Shown: one piece after another, positions 35,911 through 45,366 of the stretch
How the letters are laid out: every line of letters starts with the position of its first letter
Numbering within the stretch: position 1 is the stretch's first letter
Source: Ceratopteris richardii
Taxonomy: Eukaryota; Streptophyta; Polypodiopsida; Polypodiales; Pteridaceae
Direction of reading: 5' to 3'
Assembly: GCA_020310875.1 (NCBI GenBank)
Contig: CM035413.1
Span: forward strand, 188,297,355-188,361,354
Length of the DNA stretch: 64,000 nucleotides
Translations under genes and position numbers: made by a program
Notes under the pieces: generated by a model
Databases searched by the model: none
What the model was told of the DNA's origin: nothing
Seen by the model: only the letters and a program-made list of their open reading frames with translations

Positions 35911-36528
35911 GATTGGGGGACCAATTCTTTGTACCTGCAACACTTAGGTGTCACGACCAAAGTCAATCTCAAGGATTATTCTCATAGAGATGTCCCTCCT
36001 ATCCAATGGAATCCCATCCATAGAGCCAAAGAGGATACAGAATCGGTGCATTCCATAGGGTCTGGATCCTCATGGATGCATGAAGACACTCACTTATGGA
36101 TGTGCAAGGTAGCAGTAGAAGAAGAGAAGAGAGAGAAAGCCAGAGAGGTAGGTGCGAAAGAAACTCATAGACCCATTCAAGACCCAGCCTATGCACCGGT
36201 AGTTTTCCCAGACGAGGAATTCGAACCCCATGGCTGGGCGGAAATTTTAGCAACCATGGACCTAGCCATCAATGAAGAACAATGGACACCTCACTGTGAT
36301 GAGGATGGCTATGACATTTCAGTCTTCTCCATAGAGCCAATCATGGGAGAGGCAGTTTTAGAAGAATGCGAACCTAGCCCTGATGCATTTGAGGATGCAA
36401 GTGACTCCGATCTAGAGTCAATCATTATGGACCCACCATTTGCATCAGATGAAGAATACTTCCATGAAGTAGAATTTCAACCCTAGAGGCATGGAGAGCT
36501 TACAAATGAGGTAAGATTAGCAACACAC
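35911..36528 (+). pseudogene. Gypsy-C protease-RT linker, same frame, bounded by two TAG codons
   Basis: The frame of gag-protease continues from the TAG at 35908 to another TAG at 36484-36486, then into pol. It encodes an acidic linker (YLQHLGVTTKVNLKDYSH..., DEDGYDISVF, SDSDLESIIMDPPF) present at about 85-90% identity in Gypsy-D. At the second site Gypsy-D has CAG, so this TAG is a C-to-T nonsense change; the first is also best read as a former CAG. Function of the linker is unknown. Confidence 0.8.
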
Positions 36529-38619
36529 GTGAGCCCAAAGGAAGAAGGAAAGAAACGAAAGAAGAGAGAAGTCTCACCAGAAGAGGAAGAATCTTTGTTT
36601 GAGGTCCCGGAAAATTTTAAGAAGTATGAGATAGACGACAGAAGAGTCATGATAAGAATGCCTAAACGAGAGGCACAAGTAGGAGAGGCCTATGATAACA
36701 AAGAAACTACCAAGAAAATAGTAGTGGCCATGGAAGAAGGAGAGGAGAGATGCACGTATATAGGCCATGACCTGACAGAAGAAGAAGAGCACGAATTGAT
36801 TGCCTTGCTAAGAGAATACAGAGATGTATTCGCTTGGAGTTACAAGGATTTGAAAGGTGTTGACCCTGATATATGCTCACACACCATCCCCATGACTTCA
36901 GATGCCAAACCCTCTAAGCAGAAGCCTTATACATATAACGATAATTATGCTGCTAAGATAAAGGAAGAGATAGATAGATTGGTTGAAGCTGGATTTATTT
37001 ATGAAATTGAGCACACTGAGTGGGTATCCCCCATCGTAGTGGTGCCCAAGAAGAATGGCAAACTGTGCGTGTGCATTAACTTGAAAAAGGTTAATGCAGC
37101 CACAATTCGAGATAACTATCCGCTTCCCATCACAGAACATCTCTTAGAAAGAGTGGAAGGCAAGGAAGTGTACAGCTTCCTTGATGGATTCTCGGGCTAC
37201 AATCAAGTAGCCATAGCTCCAGAGGATCAGCATAAGACAGCCTTTGCCACAGAATGGGGCATTTTTGCTTTTAGAGTAATGCCGTTTGGGCTTACCAATG
37301 CACCAACTACCTTCCAGAGGCTGATGTGCCATGTGTTTAAGGAGTTCCTGAGGAAGAGTTTAGAAGTCTACGTTGATGATCTTTGTGCTCATTCCAACAT
37401 TAGACAAACCCATATCCCTGAACTCAGACAAATCTTTGACAAATGTAGAGAATATCAAGTCTGCCTGAACCCAGAAAAGTGCGTTTTTATGGTCAGGCAA
37501 GGCAAGATTCTAGGACACATAGTGTCAAAGAATGGCATATCTACCGACGAAGAAAAAGTGAGAGCCATAGCAGAGCTACCTAGGCCAAAGAATGTCAAGG
37601 AAGTACAAGCTTTCATGGGGCATTGTGGTTATTACCGACGATTTATACACATGTATGCTGTCATTGCAAAGCCCATGTACGGACTCCTGACTAACTTTGA
37701 GTGGACGGATGAATGTGAGAATTCCTTCCAGGAGCTTAAACGAAGATTATGTTCAGCGCCAATCTTGACCACACCAGATTGGAATAAGCCATTCCATGTT
37801 CACGTGGATGCATCCAATTATGCTATTGGATGTGTGCTTGCACAACCTACTGGTGAAGGTAATATGGATCTTCCAATTGCCTATGCCAGTAGACAGTTGA
37901 ATGCGGCTGAACGGAATTACACCACTACAGAGCGAGAAGGATTAGGCATGGTATATGCAGTTAAGAAATTTAGACACTATTTGCTTGCAAATAAGTTTAA
38001 ATTTTTTACTGACCATCAGGCATTACTATATCTCGTAAATAAGCCATGCAATACAGGAAGATTAGTGAGATGGTTTCTCTTGCTCATGGAATATGACTTT
38101 GAAGTTGTGGTAAGGAAAGGTCGGACTCATTTGAGAGCTGATCATCTTTCTAGGCTCACATCGGGAGAGGCCCCACAAGGAGTATCAGATGACCTTCCTG
38201 ATGCTTACCTATTTAATTTGAAGGTGGTGCCGCAGTGGGCTAAGCCATTGGTACCAGTCTTGACATACGGGCCTAACCATCCAGTGGTAAACACACGGAA
38301 TAGAGAGGTTGTAAAAGCCCAAAAGTACCACATCATGGCAGGAAGCATGTACAAGCACACAGATCAAGGGATCTTGGCTTGTTGCGTAGAAGAGGATGAG
38401 TACGCTAAATGGTTGCAATTAGCACATGTAGGTGCGTTAGAGCAACACCATTCAAAGCAACGAACTTTACAGACTCTAAAGAGATTCGGAGTGCATTGGC
38501 CAACTATGGAAGCAGATGTCCAAAAGTTGTGCAAGGAATGCCCAATCTGTTGCACAAAACCACCAGTTGAACACGCCACTCTGTATTATCCATTGTGCCA
38601 GATTGGAGTGAACCATTAG
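36529..38619 (+). CDS. pol: Gypsy-C pol: reverse transcriptase and RNase H, start of integrase
   Basis: 696 open codons. RT begins near residue 130 (KEEIDRLVEAGFIYEIEHT), has an unusual CINLKKVNAATI in place of the common CVDYRKLN, FLDGFSGYNQV, FGLTNAPTTFQ, and catalytic YVDD at about 280-283. RNase H follows with HVDASNYAIG (about 424), TTEREGLGMVYAVKKFRHYL and FTDHQALLYL (about 491). The C-terminal part enters an extra zinc-finger-like segment (LQTLKRFGVHWPTMEADV, then KECPICC). A 4-bp deletion near 38592, compared with Gypsy-D, shifts the frame before integrase. Confidence 0.93.
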   Translation: MSPKEEGKKRKKREVSPEEEESLFEVPENFKKYEIDDRRVMIRMPKREAQVGEAYDNKETTKKIVVAMEEGEERCTYIGHDLTEEEEHELIALLREYRDVFAWSYKDLKGVDPDICSHTIPMTSDAKPSKQKPYTYNDNYAAKIKEEIDRLVEAGFIYEIEHTEWVSPIVVVPKKNGKLCVCINLKKVNAATIRDNYPLPITEHLLERVEGKEVYSFLDGFSGYNQVAIAPEDQHKTAFATEWGIFAFRVMPFGLTNAPTTFQRLMCHVFKEFLRKSLEVYVDDLCAHSNIRQTHIPELRQIFDKCREYQVCLNPEKCVFMVRQGKILGHIVSKNGISTDEEKVRAIAELPRPKNVKEVQAFMGHCGYYRRFIHMYAVIAKPMYGLLTNFEWTDECENSFQELKRRLCSAPILTTPDWNKPFHVHVDASNYAIGCVLAQPTGEGNMDLPIAYASRQLNAAERNYTTTEREGLGMVYAVKKFRHYLLANKFKFFTDHQALLYLVNKPCNTGRLVRWFLLLMEYDFEVVVRKGRTHLRADHLSRLTSGEAPQGVSDDLPDAYLFNLKVVPQWAKPLVPVLTYGPNHPVVNTRNREVVKAQKYHIMAGSMYKHTDQGILACCVEEDEYAKWLQLAHVGALEQHHSKQRTLQTLKRFGVHWPTMEADVQKLCKECPICCTKPPVEHATLYYPLCQIGVNH

Positions 38620-41126
38620 TATCCTTCCTGAGGACAAACACATTCCCCCCAGACATGACGCTGGCTAGGAAAAGGAGTTTAGAACAAGAAGCCCAGGATT
38701 ACTCACTCATAGGTGATAATCTATATAAGCGCGGTAAAGATGGTTACCTGAGGTTATGTGTCCATGAAAGTGAATATCTCAAGATCTTGGAAACTGCTCA
38801 CCAAGGTGTAGCAGGAGGACACTTTGGACCCGATCGGGTGATCAAGGCAATTCTATTTGCGGGTTTCTGGTGGCCTACCCTTCACATGGATGCACATACC
38901 TATGTGAAACGGTGTGATGTCTGTCAGAGGACTCAGTATCCTATACGCAAAGATGAGATGCCACTGAAACCTATGATGGGTGGACGTGCATTCTCTAAGT
39001 GGGGAATAGACTTCGTAGGTCCTATTAATCCCCCAGCTAAGGGTTCTCATGCGGAATACATCATTGTTGCAACAGACTATCTGTTTGAGAATGTATTCAC
39101 GAGATACGGGCTACCTATAGAGCTTGTAAGTGATAGAGGCACTCATTTCTTAAATGAGGTGATTGAAAATCTACTCCAAGAATTCTTGGTAATACACAAG
39201 AAGTCTGCCCCCTATCACCCTCAAGCTAATGGACAAGCTGAGAGCACTAATAAGATCTTATGCAATGTACTGACAAAATTAGTGAACACTAAACGCTCTA
39301 ATTGGGACAAACAGCTACACCATGCTGTTTGGGCATATCGAGTTGCCTACAAAACGGTACTCCAAGCCACCCCCTTTCAGATGGTATTCGGCCAAAACGC
39401 TGTGCTACCCTTGGATTTCTTGATTCCTACGTTGAAAGTAGCACAAGAGCACGAATGGACAGGTCATGAGCTCTCCTCTAGGATCTTTGACCTTGAACGA
39501 TTAGGGGAAACAAGACTAAGAGCCGCTGCAGGAATATATGCAGCCAAGAAGAGACAGAAGGCATATTTCGATGCCCATGTGAAGGATAAAGGCTTGAAAG
39601 CAGGAGATCTAGTCTTAGTCTATACACTAAAACAACACGCGAGGAAGCTAGAAAAGAGAGGCTACGGACCTATGATCATCAATAGGATCTCCACGAGTGG
39701 AGCAGTACAATTGGCCACATTAGAGGGTGATGTTCTCCCAAATTATATTAGCGGTTGCAGAGTCAAGTTGTATCAGGAACCCCTCACGGAGGAAATGCTC
39801 AGCCGACTCAACACTGCTAAGAAACGCAAAGAGGAAGAAAAGCGAGTTCGAGAAGAAGCTCAAGCAGAAGCTTTAGAACGCATCAGAAGGATGAAATTAC
39901 GTAGGCAAGGTAGAGAGCAGCCTAGGACAAATGACTATGCAGATCAAGGATATCATATGGCAATGTGTGCAGTCGCAGGAACCAGCTCACATAGGATAAC
40001 TGATCGACGTCCTTTCATAACCCTAGAGATAGGACAAGGAAAGAGTGCAAGGTCCGTAAGAGCCTTGATTGACTCAGGTGCAGCCACTAGTGCTGTTAGA
40101 GTGTCTTACTGTCAAGAGTTGCAGTTAACTGTCAATCCTGTGGAAGCATATCTCATAGGATTGGGAGGCGTGGAAACCCCTTGCATGGGCGAGGTGGAAC
40201 TTCCCCTCTACATTCATGATGAGGCAATGACAGTTAAAGTACTAGTGTGTCAAGATGAGGATCTCACTGAGCCTCTTGTCTTGGGTCAAGACTGGATCTA
40301 TGACCAAGCAGTCAACTTAAACCTAAGAAGTGGACTTCTTCAGGTATGGGTCAATCATAGTCGAGTTACAGTTGAATTAGACAATGGAGCACTCAAGGAA
40401 CTAGGAAAGGCACAGACTCCTGGTCCTTCCAGGGGTGCACATGAAGTTGACCATGCTGTTCTTGTCCAAAACTATGTGTTGCAGAGGAATGATATTCGCA
40501 AAAAAGGAGTCAAGGATGCAAAGGAACTCCCCTCTTTTCCAAAGGCCAGAAGAAGGCAACAACCCAAGGTGGATCAAAGGCCGAAGAAGCAGAGTACTAC
40601 CTATGTCGGGGATCCAAAGTACCTGCGCAGCAAAATGTCCCAGCAAGTGAAACAAGTGTGGGTGCGGAAAGGCGAACACCCGGTTGCACTCAAGCCAACC
40701 ACACGAGCAAAGCCTCTTATTAGTAACCAACAACACGACACTAATAAGAAGTCTTTCGGAAATTCTTCTGCTAACGTGAAACCTATTTGGGTGCCCAAGA
40801 AGTCGATGAAGGCTAGCCCACAATCAAGACAAATTTGGGTGCCTAAGGCTTGCTTGCGGGCGCAAATAGCTACGCCGAAGCCACAACCTATACAGCATAA
40901 ACCAGTCATTCGCACAACCGGCATCCACTCGTTTTCAACACTCACGAACACACCAGGGCCCATGAGCACGAACAGAATCATTTGTAAATGGGTCCCCAAA
41001 AGGCCTCATGTTCAAGCTAATACACCTATAATGTTCTCTAGCGTCTCTCCGAAACCAAGAGAAAAACTCATCCACTGCATTTGGCAGCCTAAGACCTGTA
41101 ATAAACCCCCCGACCCCAATTTGTAA
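38595..41126 (+). CDS. Gypsy-C integrase, second retropepsin-like domain and WxPK tail
   Basis: 843 open codons; its natural entry is the pol frame, not the ATG at 38595. In order: integrase HHCC finger (HESEYLKILETAHQ to RCDVCQ, residues about 55-110), integrase core (FSKWGIDFVGPI about 135; SDRGTHF about 178; NGQAES about 213) and C-terminal SH3-like part to about 390. A charged helix (about 395-440) leads to a second aspartic-protease-like domain: RPFITLEIG, LIDSGAATSAV (Asp about 493) and LVLGQDWI (about 562). A basic tail follows with five W-V/Q-x-K motifs (about 687, 730, 747, 798, 828). A 60-bp deletion at about 39080 removes 20 core residues that Gypsy-D keeps, so this integrase is probably dead. 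Confidence 0.88.
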   Translation: MPDWSEPLVSFLRTNTFPPDMTLARKRSLEQEAQDYSLIGDNLYKRGKDGYLRLCVHESEYLKILETAHQGVAGGHFGPDRVIKAILFAGFWWPTLHMDAHTYVKRCDVCQRTQYPIRKDEMPLKPMMGGRAFSKWGIDFVGPINPPAKGSHAEYIIVATDYLFENVFTRYGLPIELVSDRGTHFLNEVIENLLQEFLVIHKKSAPYHPQANGQAESTNKILCNVLTKLVNTKRSNWDKQLHHAVWAYRVAYKTVLQATPFQMVFGQNAVLPLDFLIPTLKVAQEHEWTGHELSSRIFDLERLGETRLRAAAGIYAAKKRQKAYFDAHVKDKGLKAGDLVLVYTLKQHARKLEKRGYGPMIINRISTSGAVQLATLEGDVLPNYISGCRVKLYQEPLTEEMLSRLNTAKKRKEEEKRVREEAQAEALERIRRMKLRRQGREQPRTNDYADQGYHMAMCAVAGTSSHRITDRRPFITLEIGQGKSARSVRALIDSGAATSAVRVSYCQELQLTVNPVEAYLIGLGGVETPCMGEVELPLYIHDEAMTVKVLVCQDEDLTEPLVLGQDWIYDQAVNLNLRSGLLQVWVNHSRVTVELDNGALKELGKAQTPGPSRGAHEVDHAVLVQNYVLQRNDIRKKGVKDAKELPSFPKARRRQQPKVDQRPKKQSTTYVGDPKYLRSKMSQQVKQVWVRKGEHPVALKPTTRAKPLISNQQHDTNKKSFGNSSANVKPIWVPKKSMKASPQSRQIWVPKACLRAQIATPKPQPIQHKPVIRTTGIHSFSTLTNTPGPMSTNRIICKWVPKRPHVQANTPIMFSSVSPKPREKLIHCIWQPKTCNKPPDPNL

Positions 41127-41204
41127 ATTCATACCCACTTACTAACTGTATTAGTCTCCTAGGACAACCCAAGCAATAACTACACACACTGTCTTCGTGC
41201 ACTT

Positions 41205-41310
41205 ACTAACCACTAACTCACCATCTACCTCATGTTAATGTTGTAACGGGGACAACAACGGATTTATTCTGTCCATTACGATGTTAACACTTGGTTCTAT
41301 ATTCTCACAG
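41205..41310 (+). promoter_or_regulatory. Candidate branch point and 3' splice site upstream of Gypsy-C ORF3
   Basis: CTTACTAACCACTAACTCACC (41201-41221) offers two CTAAC branch-point matches, and TCTATATTCTCACAG ends at 41310, 22 nt before the gccATGG start of ORF3. The pair matches plant 3' splice-site rules. Splicing is inferred, not shown. Confidence 0.5.
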
Positions 41311-41331
41311 AACCAACCAGCAAACAGGGCC

Positions 41332-44300
41332 ATGGCAGAAGCAGGTGCCAGTTCTCAAGCCGGATCTGGTGTCCAGATTGTGGACATAGAAACACTTCTC
41401 CTCGAGCCACATCTCACCGCAAGGCCGCAAGAACTTCAAGCCGTGCATGTGCTCCCCATTCAGGATCCTCCTCAAGGGCACACTTCTCAAGTAGGTAAGC
41501 ATGCGCATTGGTTCAGTGATGTTGCTGGACCACTGGGCGATGGAACCTATTTCTGGGAAGCAGAATTGGAATTTAATGGCAAATGGGGTCGATACCAATT
41601 TTTAACGCGCGAGTTTGAAAGCTATCAAAACGCCGAAGTCATGAGATCAGTTTGGATCAAAGCAGGTGTGGACAGTTATTTCAGGGCCCACTTACCAAAG
41701 CCGGATTTTTTACGATGTTCATATCTGATCAGTACCATCACGCCAAGCAGGGCCAAGGGAGGCGACAGCACCTTTGTGTTGCCATCACTGCTGCCGGGTC
41801 ATGAGCTTAAAAGATTCAAGTTGACCCTCAATCTGGTAAGAGAAGCATTGGGTATGTATGGCATGCACATCCCAACAGAAAAGGAAACCATGGTTCCAGG
41901 CCGAATGAAACACAAAGATCTTAATAAGTTGAAGGATATGGTAGCGATGACACCTACCATTGCGCTTCACCTGCGGACCCTCATGCAACATTTTGCTTTC
42001 CCCGCCCAGGAACGATTCACAATGCCCCCGAAGAAAATATGGTTCAGCTTGTATCTAGCAGAGACAGAAAGCCTTCCCATCAATGTGCCACACTGGATCA
42101 TAGATCAGATCCACCTAGCCCATCAAAGGTGGAACAAGAAGCAGAAAAATGTGCTCCACGGGTGTTGTGCTCTAACCAGAATAATCTATAGATGCTTGGC
42201 TTATGACGTGCCTGTTCAGCGGGCACTCGTATGGTCCCGGGCCCAAGAATTCCAGAGAAGACTATCAGCAGCAGGTCCCCCATCAAAGAAGATGAGGGGG
42301 GGAGTCCAACTACCTTGCGCTCAACCAAGGGGAGCCACCACTACACCAGAAATTACCCCTCCCCAGACACGACGCGTTAGGCCATTCACTATCCGGCTAC
42401 CAAGACCAAGTACAGAGGGACCCAATATGGTGTTTCCACCCATTCCATCAGATTTGGAATTTCCACAGGGATTTACTCTTGAGGACCTCACGGATGAAGA
42501 AATTGCCAGGTTGATCTATGACTCTAATCTCGAAACTGAAGCAGAGCGAGCTCAGGAACAACAACCCCAAACAACAACATCGGCCCCCACCCAACCACAA
42601 GTTGCAGAAGTTGATGTAGATGAACAAGAGGCAGGAGGAGACGAAGAAGAAGCCGACGAAGAACAACATCAAGAATATGACGAACTCTCCGAGTTAGCAA
42701 GTGCCCCAGCGTATTCGGCACAAATAAAAAGACTATATCGAACCATGAAGCTAGTTCAAGAACAGCATAAAATGTCACTTGAAGCAGGCAAGAGACTCAT
42801 GAACGACTTGCTAGCTGAGGAAGGTGTGGACGAGTTGTTCATTGAGTCCATAAACCTTCATGCCGACGCAGTAGGATTGGATGAGGCCATACATGAGGCA
42901 ATGGCCTACATTCACAGATTTGAGAAAAGGGTTCCCGTTCGTCCCAGGAGGTCCGGGAAACAAATTCACATCAATGTATCAGCACCAGGAGAGACAACGC
43001 AAGAAGAAGAACATCAGGAAGCACCACTGTCACCACCATCCCCACCTCGCACTACACAATTCACTCCACCACATGACACTAGCACTACCACGTCCACTAC
43101 CACTACCATTGTCATGGGCATCCCACTCTCTCCGGGAATCCAATTCGGGGGAGTCACCATGCCCACTTTCACCACCTTGTTCACTGACGTCACATCCACT
43201 CCACCCACGATCCCCATCTACACTGTCACTCAAACAATTGACACGATGGAAACATCACCTGCCACAGCACCGCTCCCTCCCCCCATGCCACCTTCATCTC
43301 CCATACCCCCTCCACCCACATCTCCGCTTGCATCCACATCATTCACATCTCCCATTCCCGCCCCCATTCCCCCTGCATCTTCACCCCTCCCAGCATTATT
43401 TAATGTAAATAGCATATTTTTAGCATTAAATCAATGTGTATACCAGCTCCAGAATGAGTACAGAGCTCTGGATGACCGGTATCAACAACTGACAACGCAC
43501 CATCAGAACTTACAAAGACAATTTCACATTCTACAAACAGAAAATGCAGAACTGAATCAACGCTACACAATGCTTGAGCAGGCTCACCAAACATTATTGG
43601 AGGCACCCCAACCATCGACAGAATCAGGTGTCAAACAACTAGAAGCTTTGCTCGAAGTATACCAGACCGATAACCTGCGAGTCAGACGCAACTTGGCGCT
43701 ACTACGGAAACATATGGCCACAGCACTGGAGGAGAACAAGAGACTGCAGCAGCAAAATGAAGCAAATCTAGAAGCAGCAATGGAAGGCTCTCCCCACGAA
43801 ATTGATCCAGAACAGTTTAAAGCCGTACCCTCAGAGACAATGAAGACCATCTTGGAAAGCTATGCAGATCTATTAGATGCTCATGATGACTTGAAAAGGG
43901 AACGTGATGAGCTGCGCAATCAGCTCCAAGAGCAAAAGACAGCACCCAGAGTCACAGAAACGACCACGACTTCAGAGGAAGTCAAGACATTGAAAGAGCA
44001 GGTGGCCGAATTACAGGAAAGATTACTCGCACACGAAAGGCAGCCCTCTCCAGTTGTCGAACCAGAACCCGAGGATTTGGTACCCATCGAGGTAGATGAG
44101 ACGTATGAGGAACCATACGTTCCTATGCCAATGCCAGGTGGTGAGCAAACCGTAGAAGGAATGGATACGTTAGAAATTGAAGTACCTGAGTGGCTCCAGA
44201 CACTAGAGAAAACAGCATCAACTCATGAAGATCGAGTGGCAGTTCAAATCCAATCTATGGCAAAGATAGAGGACACTATTATTAAATCAGAATACTTCCG

Positions 44301-45366
44301 CAGCATTTCCCACCATAGATGGATCGGAACCAATGATGATCAATACGTGCCATATTGTATACTCCTGGCGGACTACAATGCAGATATCCAACAAAGATGT
44401 GGCAAACCTCCAACGTTTGCTACACAGTTCGGGCCAGATGACATCCCAGAGAGCGCTCAAAAAGGATCCATATATCAACCCACCTGGAGGATCCGACTCC
44501 TTGAAACCTACCCGGAGATGGTTCGCACCTGGACGAATATGCCTCTTTTTATTAAATATAACCCTTGTTACGTTCCTGTCTTCCGCAGACGCACATGGCC
44601 AGAGTTTACCCTTGCAGTCGAGAATATCAAAGGCTGCGCCAAATGGTTAAACTACGTCTATCTAGCACCCCCTCAAGGACCTCCCACCGTCAATTACATG
44701 ATTTCCACCATACGGCACTGGAGCATCCGATTAAGGAATACCCCTGATGTGATGGCCCAGATGTGCATGAAAATTTTTGAATTAATGCTTATTACATTCA
44801 GGACATTCAAGAATATCAAGGACCCACACTTCTCAGGTGTCGGATTCCTTACAGGAAACCAGGATTTAGTTTATGACATGAGTACCACTCCTTCCATAGA
44901 GGTGGTATATGCTTGGCACGCCAGAATAAAATACCTCCCAGCCTGCTTTAAACAAACATTCGAGGAGATGTTCATAACAGGGTTCTGGGAATACCACTCA
45001 GAAATATTTGTACCCAGACCCTCACATCTCCTCCATTTATTTGCTGTGGAGCGAACCATTCACTCAGAACAATTACGGGTGCCACATCCAGATGTCCCAG
45101 GGCCAGTCAATTGGGATGCATTGCTGACAGATCTAGCAAGGGGACTCAGGTTAGAAGAACACCACCTCGCCGCCGATGTTGTCCAATATTACGTCCAAAA
45201 AGCAGCTAGACAAGGGTCTGTCAGGGGCGACAGACACGAGAGTGGGGGGGGTGTTGGCAGTAGTCTTGGTACACCAGGACTTACAAGACGTGAAAGTCAA
45301 AGAAGGGAGTCAGAGCGAAGGGACAGCACAAGCAAACAGGGCAGTCAAAGAAGATCTGGCAAGTAG
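41332..45366 (+). CDS. Gypsy-C third ORF: large coiled-coil protein of unknown function
   Basis: About 1,344 codons from ATG 41332 (gccATGG); an in-frame ATG at 41281 would add 17 residues but falls before the candidate splice acceptor. Domains by residue from 41281: globular head about 70-340 with a PF20167-like stretch (KIWFSLYLAETESLP... IIDQIHLAHQ... LTRIIYRC); acidic Gln/Glu-rich segment about 420-460; Pro/Thr-rich segment about 575-710; coiled coil about 715-930; acidic linker; globular C-terminal domain about 980-1310 rich in aromatic residues; basic Arg/Ser tail (RRESQRRESERRDS). No signal peptide or membrane segment is seen, so it is not a typical envelope protein. The frame is fully open although gag and pol are damaged. 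It crosses the PPT and ends inside the 3' LTR. Confidence 0.85.
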   Translation: MAEAGASSQAGSGVQIVDIETLLLEPHLTARPQELQAVHVLPIQDPPQGHTSQVGKHAHWFSDVAGPLGDGTYFWEAELEFNGKWGRYQFLTREFESYQNAEVMRSVWIKAGVDSYFRAHLPKPDFLRCSYLISTITPSRAKGGDSTFVLPSLLPGHELKRFKLTLNLVREALGMYGMHIPTEKETMVPGRMKHKDLNKLKDMVAMTPTIALHLRTLMQHFAFPAQERFTMPPKKIWFSLYLAETESLPINVPHWIIDQIHLAHQRWNKKQKNVLHGCCALTRIIYRCLAYDVPVQRALVWSRAQEFQRRLSAAGPPSKKMRGGVQLPCAQPRGATTTPEITPPQTRRVRPFTIRLPRPSTEGPNMVFPPIPSDLEFPQGFTLEDLTDEEIARLIYDSNLETEAERAQEQQPQTTTSAPTQPQVAEVDVDEQEAGGDEEEADEEQHQEYDELSELASAPAYSAQIKRLYRTMKLVQEQHKMSLEAGKRLMNDLLAEEGVDELFIESINLHADAVGLDEAIHEAMAYIHRFEKRVPVRPRRSGKQIHINVSAPGETTQEEEHQEAPLSPPSPPRTTQFTPPHDTSTTTSTTTTIVMGIPLSPGIQFGGVTMPTFTTLFTDVTSTPPTIPIYTVTQTIDTMETSPATAPLPPPMPPSSPIPPPPTSPLASTSFTSPIPAPIPPASSPLPALFNVNSIFLALNQCVYQLQNEYRALDDRYQQLTTHHQNLQRQFHILQTENAELNQRYTMLEQAHQTLLEAPQPSTESGVKQLEALLEVYQTDNLRVRRNLALLRKHMATALEENKRLQQQNEANLEAAMEGSPHEIDPEQFKAVPSETMKTILESYADLLDAHDDLKRERDELRNQLQEQKTAPRVTETTTTSEEVKTLKEQVAELQERLLAHERQPSPVVEPEPEDLVPIEVDETYEEPYVPMPMPGGEQTVEGMDTLEIEVPEWLQTLEKTASTHEDRVAVQIQSMAKIEDTIIKSEYFRSISHHRWIGTNDDQYVPYCILLADYNADIQQRCGKPPTFATQFGPDDIPESAQKGSIYQPTWRIRLLETYPEMVRTWTNMPLFIKYNPCYVPVFRRRTWPEFTLAVENIKGCAKWLNYVYLAPPQGPPTVNYMISTIRHWSIRLRNTPDVMAQMCMKIFELMLITFRTFKNIKDPHFSGVGFLTGNQDLVYDMSTTPSIEVVYAWHARIKYLPACFKQTFEEMFITGFWEYHSEIFVPRPSHLLHLFAVERTIHSEQLRVPHPDVPGPVNWDALLTDLARGLRLEEHHLAADVVQYYVQKAARQGSVRGDRHESGGGVGSSLGTPGLTRRESQRRESERRDSTSKQGSQRRSGK
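45238..45251 (+). other. Gypsy-C polypurine tract
   Basis: GAGAGTGGGGGGGG directly precedes the 3' LTR TGTTGG. It is also coding sequence for ORF3 (ESGGGVG). Confidence 0.92.

Noticed and set aside
35908-36486. TAG codons as programmed readthrough between protease and RT
   Set aside because: Gypsy-D has CAG at the second site and the first also looks like a former CAG. Two readthrough stops in series would be unusual, and decay explains both.
41332-45366. ORF3 as a retroviral envelope protein
   Set aside because: I see no signal peptide, transmembrane helix, furin-like site or fusion peptide, and the coiled coil is flanked by Pro-rich and acidic segments.
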